A program made the translations under genes and the position numbers. Positions 30,333 through 39,484 of a stretch of DNA of 64,000 bases are shown here, piece by piece. The stretch's first letter is position 1; every line of letters begins with the position of its first letter. The notes beneath the pieces were generated by a model. That model was given only the letters and a program-made list of their open reading frames with translations, ran no database searches and was not told the DNA's origin. Origin of the DNA: Paenibacillus sp. Soil787 (lineage in GTDB: Bacteria > Bacillota > Bacilli > Paenibacillales > NBRC-103111); assembly GCF_001429545.1 (NCBI RefSeq), contig NZ_LMSP01000008.1, positions 72,843 to 136,842 on the forward strand. Reading direction: 5' to 3'.

Positions 30333-31862
30333 CTAATGTGACATAGCTGCTTCTGTTTCTTGGGCTGGATCCAGCTTCTCTTTGCTCATCACGATGGCAC
30401 AAACGAAGGCAAGAACAGCAGGAAGTATAGTCCAAGCAAAGGTGAGAACGATAGATGACGATAAGGCGGTTGTGATTTTCTCGAGAACAGGTGCAGGAAT
30501 CTCCATTCGTTTCGCGGGATCAAGCAGCGTATGCGGGTCCCCGGACGGTATGGCAGCTCCAGTTTGATCTTGGCCTGCAAATACATCCGTCAATTTTCGC
30601 GTTAAAGCATGACTCTGAACAATTCCGAATACGGTGATACCCAGCGTCATCCCCAAGGAGCGGAGGAAGTTTAGTGTTGAGGAGGCTGAACCGCGCTGCC
30701 GCGGCTCGAACAGATGAATGGCTGCATTACTTAAGACAGAGAAGGAAGCACCGATGCCAAGTCCGATAATGATCATGTAAATTGTTACAAGCCAACGCGG
30801 GGATTCTGGCGATAACGTTGTCAAGAGAGCTGTTCCGACAATAAGGAGGAAGGTTGTTGGAATCATAATCGCGCGATAACTCATTTTATTCATTAAGAAA
30901 CCGCCGCCTGTTGCCGTTACAACGGAGCCTAACATCATAGGAAGAAGAACTAAGCCGGAATTGGTAGCGGTCCCGCCTAATACACCTTGAATGAAAATGG
31001 GGATATAGACAGATGCTGTGATAAAAGCTGCGCCGCTAAAAATGGCAACGGCATTGCTTGATGCATACAACCGATTTTTGAACATTGCAAAAGAGATAAT
31101 TGGTTCTGCAGCCCGACGTTCAACGAAGACGAAGATGATTGCTAACACCGCAAACAGCGCGAATAAACCAAGGATAACTGATGAATCCCAAGCGTATTCC
31201 TTGCCGCCTAATTCCAGAGCGAACATGAGGGATACGATGGCACCAACGAGTGTAAAAGCGCCCCACCAATCGATTCTTTGTTTAGAGTGCTCAACCGATT
31301 CGCGATAGAAGAAGGCGACAAAAACAAGTGAGATTAGACCAAGCGGGAGGTTAATGTAAAATACCCATTTCCAGTTCACATAATCGGTAATATAAGCGCC
31401 AAGAAGGGGTCCAAAAATGCTGGACATGCCGAACACGGCTCCGAATAATCCACCAAGTTTGCCGCGGCTTTCTGCAGGAACGGCATCGAACATAATCGTG
31501 AAAGCAACCGGCATCATGGCGCCGCCGCCGATTCCTTGAATAGCGCGATAAATGCTTAGCTCTATAATTGAACTTGCTGTTCCACATAGGATGGATCCAA
31601 GCATAAACACGATAACACCAAAGATGAAAAACTTTTTGCGTCCGTACATATCGGAAAGCTTGCCGAATATCGGCATGCCGGCCATTTCCGCGACCATATA
31701 AGCCGAAGTGACCCAAACGAATTTATCCAATCCGCCTAATTCACCGATGATGGTACCCATGGCTGTGGCTACAATGGTATTATCCATAGCAGCCATTAGG
31801 ATACCCAGCAATAACCCGGCGATGACAATGCCTAAGCTTTTGTTTTTGTTTTGCGCTGCCAT
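30333..31862 (-). CDS. MFS drug efflux transporter, DHA2 (EmrB/QacA, 14 TM)
   Basis: 509 residues with about 14 hydrophobic segments. The DHA2 motif C region GLLLGILMAAMDNTIVATAM is at the N-terminus, motif A GKLSDMYGRKKFF between TM2 and TM3, and AIQGIGGGAMMPVAF in TM4. These are proton-coupled multidrug exporters. ATG 31862 lies about 12 bases after AGTGAGG; a GTG at 31880 falls inside it. Third gene of a - strand run after the PadR regulator (32982) and the pentapeptide gene (32645), with a 60-base gap. Confidence 0.92.
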   Translation of the reverse strand: MAAQNKNKSLGIVIAGLLLGILMAAMDNTIVATAMGTIIGELGGLDKFVWVTSAYMVAEMAGMPIFGKLSDMYGRKKFFIFGVIVFMLGSILCGTASSIIELSIYRAIQGIGGGAMMPVAFTIMFDAVPAESRGKLGGLFGAVFGMSSIFGPLLGAYITDYVNWKWVFYINLPLGLISLVFVAFFYRESVEHSKQRIDWWGAFTLVGAIVSLMFALELGGKEYAWDSSVILGLFALFAVLAIIFVFVERRAAEPIISFAMFKNRLYASSNAVAIFSGAAFITASVYIPIFIQGVLGGTATNSGLVLLPMMLGSVVTATGGGFLMNKMSYRAIMIPTTFLLIVGTALLTTLSPESPRWLVTIYMIIIGLGIGASFSVLSNAAIHLFEPRQRGSASSTLNFLRSLGMTLGITVFGIVQSHALTRKLTDVFAGQDQTGAAIPSGDPHTLLDPAKRMEIPAPVLEKITTALSSSIVLTFAWTILPAVLAFVCAIVMSKEKLDPAQETEAAMSH

Positions 31863-31922
31863 AATGATTGTTTTCCTCACTTTCTCTGAATCCGATTTAA
31901 TTTTTATCTATGTGGTTGGTTA

Positions 31923-32645
31923 CTAAATGATAGTAACCTGACTTAAGTTAGCTTTAAACCCTTTTAACAAAGCATAGGTCACTTTATCCATCTTGGCACC
32001 ATCGAAGATTGTTTTCTTGATGTCAGCTTTGAAGGAACAGCTTTGAAGTGTGGTATTTCGGAACGTGGTTCCTTTTAGATTTGAATGATGAAAAGTAGTT
32101 CCTGTAAAGAGTAGGTTATCCATACATACACCAGTTAAATCGCAAGAACGGAATTCTATAAGGTCTAACGTACAATTCTTGAAGCTGACACCTCTAAGAT
32201 TGGATTTAGAAAACTTCGTTCCCGTCAAATTCGCACCGTCGAACTTAACCCGATCTAAGTTGCTGCATTTAAACGAAGCATTGGTTAAGTCCGAATTGCT
32301 GAAATCGGAATCCTGAAGATTGCTGTAATTGAACTTGCCATCATGGACTTGGATAGACTTTAGGTCGGATTTTTGTAAATTCTGCATAGAGAAATCAATG
32401 CCAATGATTTGTTGGAGCTTCGTGGTGTTTGCATGAATGCTTTCGATCAACTCGGATATTTCGCCGATGGATGCGATCGTCCTTTGAAAGGCAGCTTCTT
32501 CATCGAAGCCATCTTGTTGCAGATCTTGGAGTCTTTCCTGCAAATCAGTTAAAAGCTCTTCTTTTAATTCCTGGATGGGTCTCAAATCTTCATAATGTGA
32601 AAAAACATCATTCAAATACGCAATGAGCCTCGGGTTTGGTTTCAT
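31923..32645 (-). CDS. Pentapeptide-repeat protein with PadR-associated N-terminal domain
   Basis: 240 residues. Residues 1-75 (YLNDVFSHYEDLRPIQELKE, then FDEEAAFQRTIASIGEI) look like the HAAS/DUF1700-type domain often found beside PadR regulators. Residues about 84-235 are nearly continuous pentapeptides with central Leu or Phe (SNLDRVKFDGANLTGTKF), predicting a right-handed quadrilateral beta-helix like MfpA and Qnr. No membrane segment. It lies 16 bases after the PadR gene and before the efflux pump. DNA mimicry or gyrase protection is a hypothesis. Confidence 0.8.
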   Translation of the reverse strand: MKPNPRLIAYLNDVFSHYEDLRPIQELKEELLTDLQERLQDLQQDGFDEEAAFQRTIASIGEISELIESIHANTTKLQQIIGIDFSMQNLQKSDLKSIQVHDGKFNYSNLQDSDFSNSDLTNASFKCSNLDRVKFDGANLTGTKFSKSNLRGVSFKNCTLDLIEFRSCDLTGVCMDNLLFTGTTFHHSNLKGTTFRNTTLQSCSFKADIKKTIFDGAKMDKVTYALLKGFKANLSQVTII

Positions 32646-32661
32646 CCATCATACCGCCTTT

Positions 32662-32982
32662 CTAAATGAGCAAATCGAGAATGGTCTTCGCATGTTCCCA
32701 ATTTAACTTGTTGAGCTTAAAAGCTTCTTTGCCCTTATCGGTAATGCGATAGTACTTTCTACGGCCACCTTGCGTTTCATCCCCCCAGTAAGAGGTTATG
32801 CTTTCTTCCTGTTCCAGTCGCTTGAGGCTGGAGTACATGGTTGCTTCCTTCAGTTCATATTCCCCGCCTGAAATAACATACACCAGCTTTGAAATTTCAT
32901 AGCCATATTTATCTCCGGAAATTAAAAGCTTCAGAATAATAGTGTCGGTGTGTCCTCGAATGAGATCGGACGTTATTTTCAA
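32662..32982 (-). CDS. PadR-family transcriptional regulator
   Basis: 106 residues from TTG 32982: MKITSDLIRGHTDTIILKLL is the typical PadR N-terminus, followed by the winged helix (YGYEISK, ELKEATMYSSLKRLEQE, GGRRKYYRITDKGKEAF). A strong AGGAGGTGAGG lies 12-20 bases upstream. PadR proteins usually repress their own operon and an adjacent pump, released by a ligand. Probably controls the pentapeptide and DHA2 genes downstream. Confidence 0.9.
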   Translation of the reverse strand: MKITSDLIRGHTDTIILKLLISGDKYGYEISKLVYVISGGEYELKEATMYSSLKRLEQEESITSYWGDETQGGRRKYYRITDKGKEAFKLNKLNWEHAKTILDLLI

Positions 32983-33168
32983 GTCAACGATAATCCTCAC
33001 CTCCTGAACTATAATATACAACGGAATACTATGTCTGTCAAAGTAATTTTATTTTGGTTATACATTTAGGTATGAGCACAGTTTGACCAGATACACAGAC
33101 GGTGATAACTTAAGAATGAAACATATTCGAAATTCAGTTACTTGTTAAAATGAGAGGTGGCATTCATT

Positions 33169-34050
33169 GTGGTAATCAATCCGGCGCAAACGATTGTGGG
33201 CTTAGTAGGGACAGGTGTCATGGGCAAAAGTATGGCAGGCCATTTTATTCAAGCAGGCTACGAGGTACATATATATAATCGAACGAAATCCAAGGCAGAG
33301 GACCTGTTGGATCAGGGTGCTCACTGGCAGGATTCACCAGGAATATTAGCGCAACAATGTGATGTAATTATTACAATGGTAGGCTTCCCTAATGACGTAG
33401 AAGAGATTTATTTAGGCGAAAATGGTATTCTTGCTAACACTAAGCCGGGCAGCTACGTCATTGATATGACAACGTCTAGTCCGATGCTGGCCAAACAGAT
33501 TTATGATAAAGCATTCGCACGTCAAGTGTTTTCACTAGATGCACCTGTTTCAGGTGGAGATATTGGAGCTAAGGAAGCGAGACTTTCGATTATGGTTGGG
33601 GGCTCGCGTGAAGCTTTTGATGCCATACTGCCGCTTTTTCAGAAGATTGGCACGAACATCGTCTACCAAGGAGAAGCGGGTGCAGGCCAGCACACGAAAA
33701 TGTGTAACCAAATCGCAATTGCAAGTAATATGATGGGCGTTGTTGAAGCGCTGGTATATGCGAAGAAATCAGGACTCGATCCTTCGACTGTGCTCAAAAG
33801 TATTGATTCGGGCGCTGCGGGCAGCTGGTCCTTAAGCAACCTGGCCCCGCGCATCATCGCTGGGAATTTTGCTCCAGGATTTTATGTGAAACACTTCATC
33901 AAAGATATGAAGATCGCGCTCCAATCTGCCGAAGAAATGAAAGTGGAGCTGCCTGGACTAACATTGGCGAAATCCCTTTATGAGAAGCTAGCAGCGAGCG
34001 GTGAAGAAGACAGCGGTACTCAAGCGTTGTTTAAGATTATTGATAAGTAG
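33169..34050 (+). CDS. NAD(P)-dependent 3-hydroxyisobutyrate dehydrogenase-family oxidoreductase
   Basis: 293 residues. The Rossmann motif GLVGTGVMGKSMAGHF starts at about residue 9. The substrate signature SLDAPVSGGDIGAKEARL and the catalytic lysine in GAGQHTKMCNQI mark the beta-hydroxyacid dehydrogenase family (GarR, MmsB, glyoxylate/succinic semialdehyde reductases). GTG 33169 has GAGAGG 11 bases upstream. The gene is monocistronic with a clear terminator. Exact substrate unclear. Confidence 0.9.
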   Translation: MVINPAQTIVGLVGTGVMGKSMAGHFIQAGYEVHIYNRTKSKAEDLLDQGAHWQDSPGILAQQCDVIITMVGFPNDVEEIYLGENGILANTKPGSYVIDMTTSSPMLAKQIYDKAFARQVFSLDAPVSGGDIGAKEARLSIMVGGSREAFDAILPLFQKIGTNIVYQGEAGAGQHTKMCNQIAIASNMMGVVEALVYAKKSGLDPSTVLKSIDSGAAGSWSLSNLAPRIIAGNFAPGFYVKHFIKDMKIALQSAEEMKVELPGLTLAKSLYEKLAASGEEDSGTQALFKIIDK

Positions 34051-34075
34051 CTCAAAATAATGAGCAGCTGAAGGA

Positions 34076-34102
34076 GGGCATCCCGGGAGGGATGCTTTTT
34101 TG
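34076..34102 (+). terminator. Terminator of the oxidoreductase gene
   Basis: GCATCCC/GGGATGC with loop GGGA followed by six T. The dispersed repeat copy A begins about 10 bases later. Confidence 0.9.
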
Positions 34103-34110
34103 CCACGCCA

Positions 34111-34446
34111 GAAAGTATAAGTTCTCGGTATCCCAAAACCGCTATCTTATCGGCGATAAAACCTAATATAGGGATCTTTGGTCGTAGGCCAAAGTCTCTC
34201 CTTATTAATTTGGGTTGGAGCGAACTTTAACGAGAAGAAGTGATTACGGTTGTGATAAACCTGCAATTATACATGCTTTTTTTCTTTGATTATCTCCAAT
34301 TCGTAAATTCCTGCAATTGTGCAGGCTTTTTTCGGTTTTTTTTTAGTTCCAGTATGGTAAAGCTAAAAATTCCTGCATATTAACAGGCTTTTCCTCTATT
34401 CAAACGATTTTTAGCAAAATACCTGCACTTTCGCAGTTATTTTGGG
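34111..34446. repeat. Dispersed repeat, copy A: head motif plus four CCTGCA hairpins
   Basis: Begins GAAAGTATAAGTT, contains GAACTTTAACGAGAAG (about 34222-34237), then CCTGCA hairpins at 34260, 34310, 34372 and 34422, most followed by a T-rich run. Copy B at 44155-44466 has the same order, text and spacing. Unit 2 is a 6-bp stem (CCTGCA/TGCAGG); the other stems are shorter. No coding capacity seen. Confidence 0.85.
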
Positions 34447-34624
34447 TGTCCCTATCCTGATTTCTTGTTGGAGGCGTTGTTCGGGGACGCAGCATCATAT
34501 CATGACAGGCTCTCGAATACACATGAATTAGGGAAATGGAAGGTTGTCACATATATAATCCTGTTGAGCGAGTGAGAGCGCTTTTGACAGAGTTTCAACA
34601 TTTTACTGAAGAGGTTATACGACA

Positions 34625-34758
34625 ATGAGTACGGAAAAAACAAGCTTACGACCAGTTGGGGAGCTCCAGTAGGGGACAACCAAAACTCGATAACGGCGGG
34701 GGCATGGGGCCCAACGTTGATTCAAGATGTGCAGCTAGACAAACGCGCTCGTCCCTGA
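34625..34758 (+). pseudogene. Catalase (KatA-type) N-terminal remnant
   Basis: ATG 34625 starts MSTEKTSL; after a one-base frame change (near 34648) the text reads [18 protein letters not shown] and then [12 protein letters not shown], matching the N-terminus of Bacillus-type monofunctional catalases. It then ends at TGA 34756; the heme and catalytic parts are absent. A cre-like TGAGAGCGCTTTTG lies upstream near 34574. A decayed gene. The surrounding stretch (34447-34828) has no intact gene. Confidence 0.75.
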
Positions 34759-34828
34759 AGGACGATGGAGTCGTTTATCCTTGGCGGCATATGCTGTAGG
34801 GAGCAAGGCATAATCCGAAGAGGTGATC

Positions 34829-35323
34829 ATGGTGGGAACTCGTTTATTATCCGAGCAGCTTGTGAGAAATCGTTTTCCGCATTTAAGATATATAAGGATT
34901 CATACACCTGAAAAGCATAAAGCGACGATCTACGCTTGGAATGGAGATTTGTACTTACCTGAGAATGATGTTCAAAGGGTACAACATTATGCAAGCGGTT
35001 ACTTGTATCCCTATGTCAACTTTCAAGTAAAGGCATATAGCGCAGTTCAACCCGACAAAGTTCCACAACTGCAAGAAATACCGGCAGCTATCATCCAAAC
35101 AGCGATGCGCAGAAATTTGAATCAATATGGCATTTTAGAGGCGATAAACCGATTATTTCCTTATGGTCGTTTAAAATTTAACAGATATCAAGCTGCGGAT
35201 AGTATCATCCATTTTGATTTTCATGCAATTAGATTACTCCATGATAAGGAAAAAAGGGCCATGCACGATTATTTACAAGAATTGATTCCGCTTGGTTCCT
35301 ATTGTGAGGTTACCTTTTATTAA
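34829..35323 (+). CDS. Hypothetical protein
   Basis: 164 residues from ATG 34829; AAGAGGTG lies just upstream (a GTG at 34823 is inside it). No signal peptide or membrane segment. The composition (LYLPENDVQRVQHYASGYL, GILEAINRLFPYGRLKF) suggests a compact mixed fold. The stop overlaps the last 4 bases of the convergent gene ending at 35320. I do not recognise the family. Confidence 0.65.
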   Translation: MVGTRLLSEQLVRNRFPHLRYIRIHTPEKHKATIYAWNGDLYLPENDVQRVQHYASGYLYPYVNFQVKAYSAVQPDKVPQLQEIPAAIIQTAMRRNLNQYGILEAINRLFPYGRLKFNRYQAADSIIHFDFHAIRLLHDKEKRAMHDYLQELIPLGSYCEVTFY

Positions 35324-35538
35324 GATTGATTGTTGGAACGTTCCTCAATACGGAACTCGCTTTCATCCCGCAAATAATTCGTTTCGCCAATCTTTACGTA
35401 ATGAGTCGAATACTTTTCGATTACACCTGAAGCGATGAAGACGGGGATATCATCTGCTGTATGTTGAATGACGGCTACCCTAACTTGCGATAACGCAGCC
35501 GCGAATAATTCCATATCCGTTGTCAGTGTCTTGTTCAT
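35320..35538 (-). CDS. Small hypothetical protein
   Basis: 72 residues from ATG 35538, with CGGAGGTG upstream (GTG 35550 is part of it). A beta-rich core (RVAVIQHTADDIPVFIASGV, then HYVKIGETNYLRDESEF) suggests a small SH3/Hfq-like or YolD-like barrel, without certainty. It lies downstream of the germination operon in the same direction but about 110 bases away. Confidence 0.65.
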   Translation of the reverse strand: MNKTLTTDMELFAAALSQVRVAVIQHTADDIPVFIASGVIEKYSTHYVKIGETNYLRDESEFRIEERSNNQS

Positions 35539-35651
35539 TGAGCTTTTCACCTCCGGGCTCCATGTCTCGTTAAGCCATCCTCTGATTCTAGCACAGGAAC
35601 ATTAACGTTAAAAGAGTCCGGAACGGTTCATACTGATTTCCAGCTGAAACG

Positions 35652-36773
35652 CTATCGAATCATGCCATAATCACGAATTGTGGTGTCTACTTCTACACGG
35701 ATATCAGCACGGGGATACATCGATTTCCAATGCAAATTATTCCATTTCTCATAGCTCATACTGTTGCGGACGTAAGTTCCGATTCCCAAGTTATCCCCAC
35801 CGATGCGCTGCACATGGCTAACTATCGCTTGTAGCTGTTCGCGAATGGCATCTGACAAATCCTGATCTAATTTTTTCTGCTCTACCGCTTTTTTGAATGT
35901 TGACTTTCCTGTGTATTCCAAAATAATGCCGCTCAATCGAATACGGATGACGACTTGAGGGACGGAGCTTTCACGTTCCTGCTTGTTAACAATGACTTCT
36001 CTTTTGCTTGCGATTGAACTAATCATCGCCTTTTCTTTCCGTCCAGAGGAATGATCCATGAATGTAATAATGAATTCACCCATTTTTAGGCTTTTACTAA
36101 GAATAGTAAACAGTACGGTTTGTTCTGCTCTAATTTTGCCAATGTAACGATCTTTTTTGAAAAGAGCAATCCCGTCGATTTCAACATTATCACCTTTTAC
36201 TACAAGCATAGGGGCAATTGGATCCGTACCATCGTCAAAATAGTCGCGTACGAAACTGTAGAGAGATACGTCAGGAGCCTCATGAATTTTGGACTCTTGG
36301 GTTATTAACTGATCAATATGACTCCCGACGGATCGTATTTGAGCATATTTATGGGTCAACATGTCTACAGCACTGCCGTTAACTACGACAATTTTCATTC
36401 GTTCTCCAACAGTATAATCGCGGCGATAGGAATCAAGTTCCTTCCAAATCCCCTGTTTAGCCAATTCTTTCCCGAATAATATACTTCTCAATTGCCCTGA
36501 AACAAGGGTTTTGTTAATTTTACGGGACAATTTGCTTCTCCCATCTTTAGGAGATTCAGCTATGGTTTGGAGAATTTCTGCTTGCTGTTTATCCATTGTT
36601 CCTGCTTTCGGGATGGCGATAGCGATAGACACGTCCTTTTCAGAAGGTTTTCCATTCTCTTCATAAACGGAGTCTATAGCAACGGTATCAGACATGCCTA
36701 GTTTTTCAATGCGATTTTGTTCGACACAACCGGTTAGACATAAAAGTACGGCAACCATAACCCAACTACGCAT
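35652..36773 (-). CDS. gerC: Spore germination lipoprotein, GerC subunit (Ger(x)C family)
   Basis: 373 residues. Lipoprotein signal with LTGC (Cys16) then a long extracytoplasmic domain typical of Ger(x)C (ISIAIPKAG-like N-terminal domain, and a C-terminal domain with IGTYVRNSMSYEKWNNLHWK). The start at 36773 overlaps the preceding GerB gene by 8 bases. It is the third gene of an A-B-C germinant receptor operon; the lipoprotein anchors the complex to the spore inner membrane. The gerA/B/K type cannot be decided. Confidence 0.92.
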   Translation of the reverse strand: MRSWVMVAVLLCLTGCVEQNRIEKLGMSDTVAIDSVYEENGKPSEKDVSIAIAIPKAGTMDKQQAEILQTIAESPKDGRSKLSRKINKTLVSGQLRSILFGKELAKQGIWKELDSYRRDYTVGERMKIVVVNGSAVDMLTHKYAQIRSVGSHIDQLITQESKIHEAPDVSLYSFVRDYFDDGTDPIAPMLVVKGDNVEIDGIALFKKDRYIGKIRAEQTVLFTILSKSLKMGEFIITFMDHSSGRKEKAMISSIASKREVIVNKQERESSVPQVVIRIRLSGIILEYTGKSTFKKAVEQKKLDQDLSDAIREQLQAIVSHVQRIGGDNLGIGTYVRNSMSYEKWNNLHWKSMYPRADIRVEVDTTIRDYGMIR

Positions 36774-37869
36774 AATCCCGCCCTCTATATTTGTTAATTA
36801 TAAGGAGTACGATAAGGAAGATCGGCAGCAAGAAAGCAACCCCTGCTTCAGATATTCCAAACAGACCTAACCAATGGATGGTCTTTTCAAGCGGAGAAGG
36901 AATGACAATCAAGGCAGTTAATGGGAAAATCGCAAAAATAGCATAGGGGATCCACTGTTTGTTTGAAGCTGGCAGGAGCCATTTTATCGTTTCAATCGCT
37001 GCCCAACCGAATACGACATTCGTAATAAGGACTCGAAATAACGTTATATTAAATACGAGATCATCGACTCGTTTCAAAAAGGGGAGTTCCACATAGGAGA
37101 GCAAATTGAGTACAGGATACTTCATATGCTGAAGTTGATGCAGGCTGAAAAAGCCAAAGGAAGCAAATGCAACTATCGTATAAGTAAATGTGGTGATTAG
37201 ATTTGCAATTTGAAAAGCACGGATTAAGTGTGTTTTTTCATTCGTATAAGGAAATAGCAAAAGGCATAGTTCATAACCCAGAAAAGCAATGTAAACCTCA
37301 ATCCATCCTTTGAAGGAATGAGTGACATCCTTAAACCAAAAGGTAGTCATTCGCGATAGTTCAAAATCGCTAATGGCATAAAATAAGAGTAAAAAATTCC
37401 AAATAATTACACAAAAAGCGATGACCGCGGTTCTGGAGATACTCATAATGCCCTTAGTCAAAAGCAAGAAAACTAGAAGCTCGAACAAAATATACAAATA
37501 GGCGGGGTGGAGCGAGGGGAATGATAACGATTTTAGAATTAAAATATATTCTTTACCAACCAAGCTGCCTAGCATTGCCCATAATCCAGCTAGAACCCCG
37601 AAAAAAGGAACTAAAATGAATTTCGGTAAAGCAGATTGTGAAATTTCGAAAATAGATCTCCCTCTACCTAATCGATAAACGAATGAAATGAGCAGTAGAT
37701 TGAAAGCGGCAACGGATGAACAGATTAGTAAAGCTGCCCACCCATTTGTACCGATATTCTCAGATAATAGCCGAGGAAGGCTGAATACGACGACACCGGT
37801 TTGAGCGAAGTTCGCCATAATGGTGGTCTGATAAAATGGAAGCTTAGCGCGCATAAGTGTCTCCTTCAT
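36766..37869 (-). CDS. gerB: Spore germination permease, GerB subunit (GerAB/ArcD family)
   Basis: 367 residues with about 10 hydrophobic segments, starting with the family pattern QTTIMANFAQTGVVVFSLPR. It belongs to the amino acid permease-like B subunits that bind germinants in the spore inner membrane. It overlaps the A subunit gene by 4 bases and the C subunit gene by 8, so the three are co-translated. Confidence 0.92.
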   Translation of the reverse strand: MKETLMRAKLPFYQTTIMANFAQTGVVVFSLPRLLSENIGTNGWAALLICSSVAAFNLLLISFVYRLGRGRSIFEISQSALPKFILVPFFGVLAGLWAMLGSLVGKEYILILKSLSFPSLHPAYLYILFELLVFLLLTKGIMSISRTAVIAFCVIIWNFLLLFYAISDFELSRMTTFWFKDVTHSFKGWIEVYIAFLGYELCLLLFPYTNEKTHLIRAFQIANLITTFTYTIVAFASFGFFSLHQLQHMKYPVLNLLSYVELPFLKRVDDLVFNITLFRVLITNVVFGWAAIETIKWLLPASNKQWIPYAIFAIFPLTALIVIPSPLEKTIHWLGLFGISEAGVAFLLPIFLIVLLIINKYRGRDYA

Positions 37870-39269
37870 TTGTTCGAATTATTGGTGCTAGGCTTTTTGA
37901 GTTTGGTCAAAATCTGTATGGGTGCTCGGATAATAAGTTCTAACCAACGACTTGGTTTCGAAGGAGCAATTGGGTATAAATAAGAGATCCCGAACATGTT
38001 AAAACCAGAAAGTTGAATCATAATAAAACTGAGTCCAAACACCAGTCCGAAATTTCCGAGGAGACCGGCCATCAGAATGATCGCAAATCGCAGCAAGCGG
38101 ATGGAAGAGCTCATGATATAACTTGGTATGACGAAGGAAGCGATAGCTGAAATAGCTACCGAGATGATGAGAATATTGCTTGTAATACCAGCCTGAACGG
38201 CCGCTTGTCCGATGACGATCCCGCCGACGGTGCCGATGGTCGTACCGATTTTGGTAGGTAAACGTGCGCCTGCTTCGCGAAGCAGCTCGATGGTCATTTC
38301 CATAACAATGGCCTCTAGAAGAGGGGAGAAAGGTACTTTATTCCGGGATTCCATTAAGTTTAACAACAGAGATGGTGGAATCATTTCATAATGATAAGTT
38401 ACTAGAGATACATAAAATGCTGTGAAGCAAAGTGTGATGAATAAGGCGATGAAGCGTAGAATGCGAACCGCTGAGGCCACGGCCCAAGGTTGATAATAAT
38501 CGTCAGGCGATGAGAAAAATTCAATAAACGAGGTTGGTGCGCTGAAAGCGACTGGACTCCCGTCGAGCAGCCCCACAATTTTGCCGCTTGTCAGCTTGTC
38601 TGCTATATGATCAGGTCGAACGCTTGTTAGGAATTGCGGGAAAATTGATAGTTTGTCAGGGGTTAAATGTTGTGTAAGTGTATTCGTATCATAGATCGTT
38701 TGGATATCAAGCTTTTCAATCATTTCGCTTAAATGCTGCAAATGCGCGGGTTCTGCAAGTTCCTCCAAATAAAGGAGAACCATCGTTGTTCCTGTTCTTG
38801 TACCAATGGTGAAGGTGATTGCTTTTAATCCAGGATCCCTTATACGTCTCCGTATCAAAGACAAATTTGTACTTAACGACTCGGTGAACGAGTCCATGGG
38901 ACCATTTATGACGCTTTCTATCTCTGAATTTTGAATGGATCGCGATTCAGGTGAGTAAGCTTCATGCAAGTAACCTCTATTTTTATAGTAAATAGCGATA
39001 TTTCCAGCCAAAATGCCTGTAACAAGTTCGCTTGCTTCCAGTTTAAGTATATAGGAAGATTGGCTCAGGATAGAAACCATATCAGCATCTTTATTATTAA
39101 AGGGCTCTAAGGCATCTTTTCTAAGAATCTCTGTGCTGACAAGGTGACCGAAATAAATGAGATCAATTTGCTGAAGCGGGAGATGCAGATGAGATAAATC
39201 GGAGCAATCGCAGAGCAATTGCAAAGTTTGCTCTAGAAGACTATGTTCACTCTTCAAGTCTACGCTCAT
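37866..39269 (-). CDS. gerA: Spore germination protein, GerA subunit
   Basis: 467 residues. A soluble N-terminal domain (about 1-240) precedes four to five membrane segments. Family motifs GLLDGSPVAFSAPTSFIEFF and PFSPLLEAIVMEMTIELLRE, then RLPTKIGTTIGTVGGIVIGQ, are clear. ATG 39269 has AAAGGAG 10 bases upstream. First gene of the operon; expected to be expressed in the forespore under SigG, though I did not identify the promoter with confidence. Confidence 0.94.
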   Translation of the reverse strand: MSVDLKSEHSLLEQTLQLLCDCSDLSHLHLPLQQIDLIYFGHLVSTEILRKDALEPFNNKDADMVSILSQSSYILKLEASELVTGILAGNIAIYYKNRGYLHEAYSPESRSIQNSEIESVINGPMDSFTESLSTNLSLIRRRIRDPGLKAITFTIGTRTGTTMVLLYLEELAEPAHLQHLSEMIEKLDIQTIYDTNTLTQHLTPDKLSIFPQFLTSVRPDHIADKLTSGKIVGLLDGSPVAFSAPTSFIEFFSSPDDYYQPWAVASAVRILRFIALFITLCFTAFYVSLVTYHYEMIPPSLLLNLMESRNKVPFSPLLEAIVMEMTIELLREAGARLPTKIGTTIGTVGGIVIGQAAVQAGITSNILIISVAISAIASFVIPSYIMSSSIRLLRFAIILMAGLLGNFGLVFGLSFIMIQLSGFNMFGISYLYPIAPSKPSRWLELIIRAPIQILTKLKKPSTNNSNK

Positions 39270-39484
39270 GCTAATCGATCTCCTTTCGGCAAAGAATACA
39301 GATTACCCAATATTTCCATTCTTTATTATGGTTCTTTTGCGAATTCACTATTCGAGTTCACGGAAAATAACCCAATTAAGCGTCTAATTTTCCATACATC
39401 GCCTTATGGGTTGAATCATATGTTATCATGATGAATGAATAAGAGAATGATCTAAGCGTTATTAAAAAAGGAGCTCGAATCTAT

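Noticed and set aside
34260..34436. CRISPR-like or T-box/riboswitch leader
   Set aside because: Hairpins are short, linkers are shared between copies (not unique spacers), there is no T-box or known aptamer motif, and the downstream genes differ between copies.
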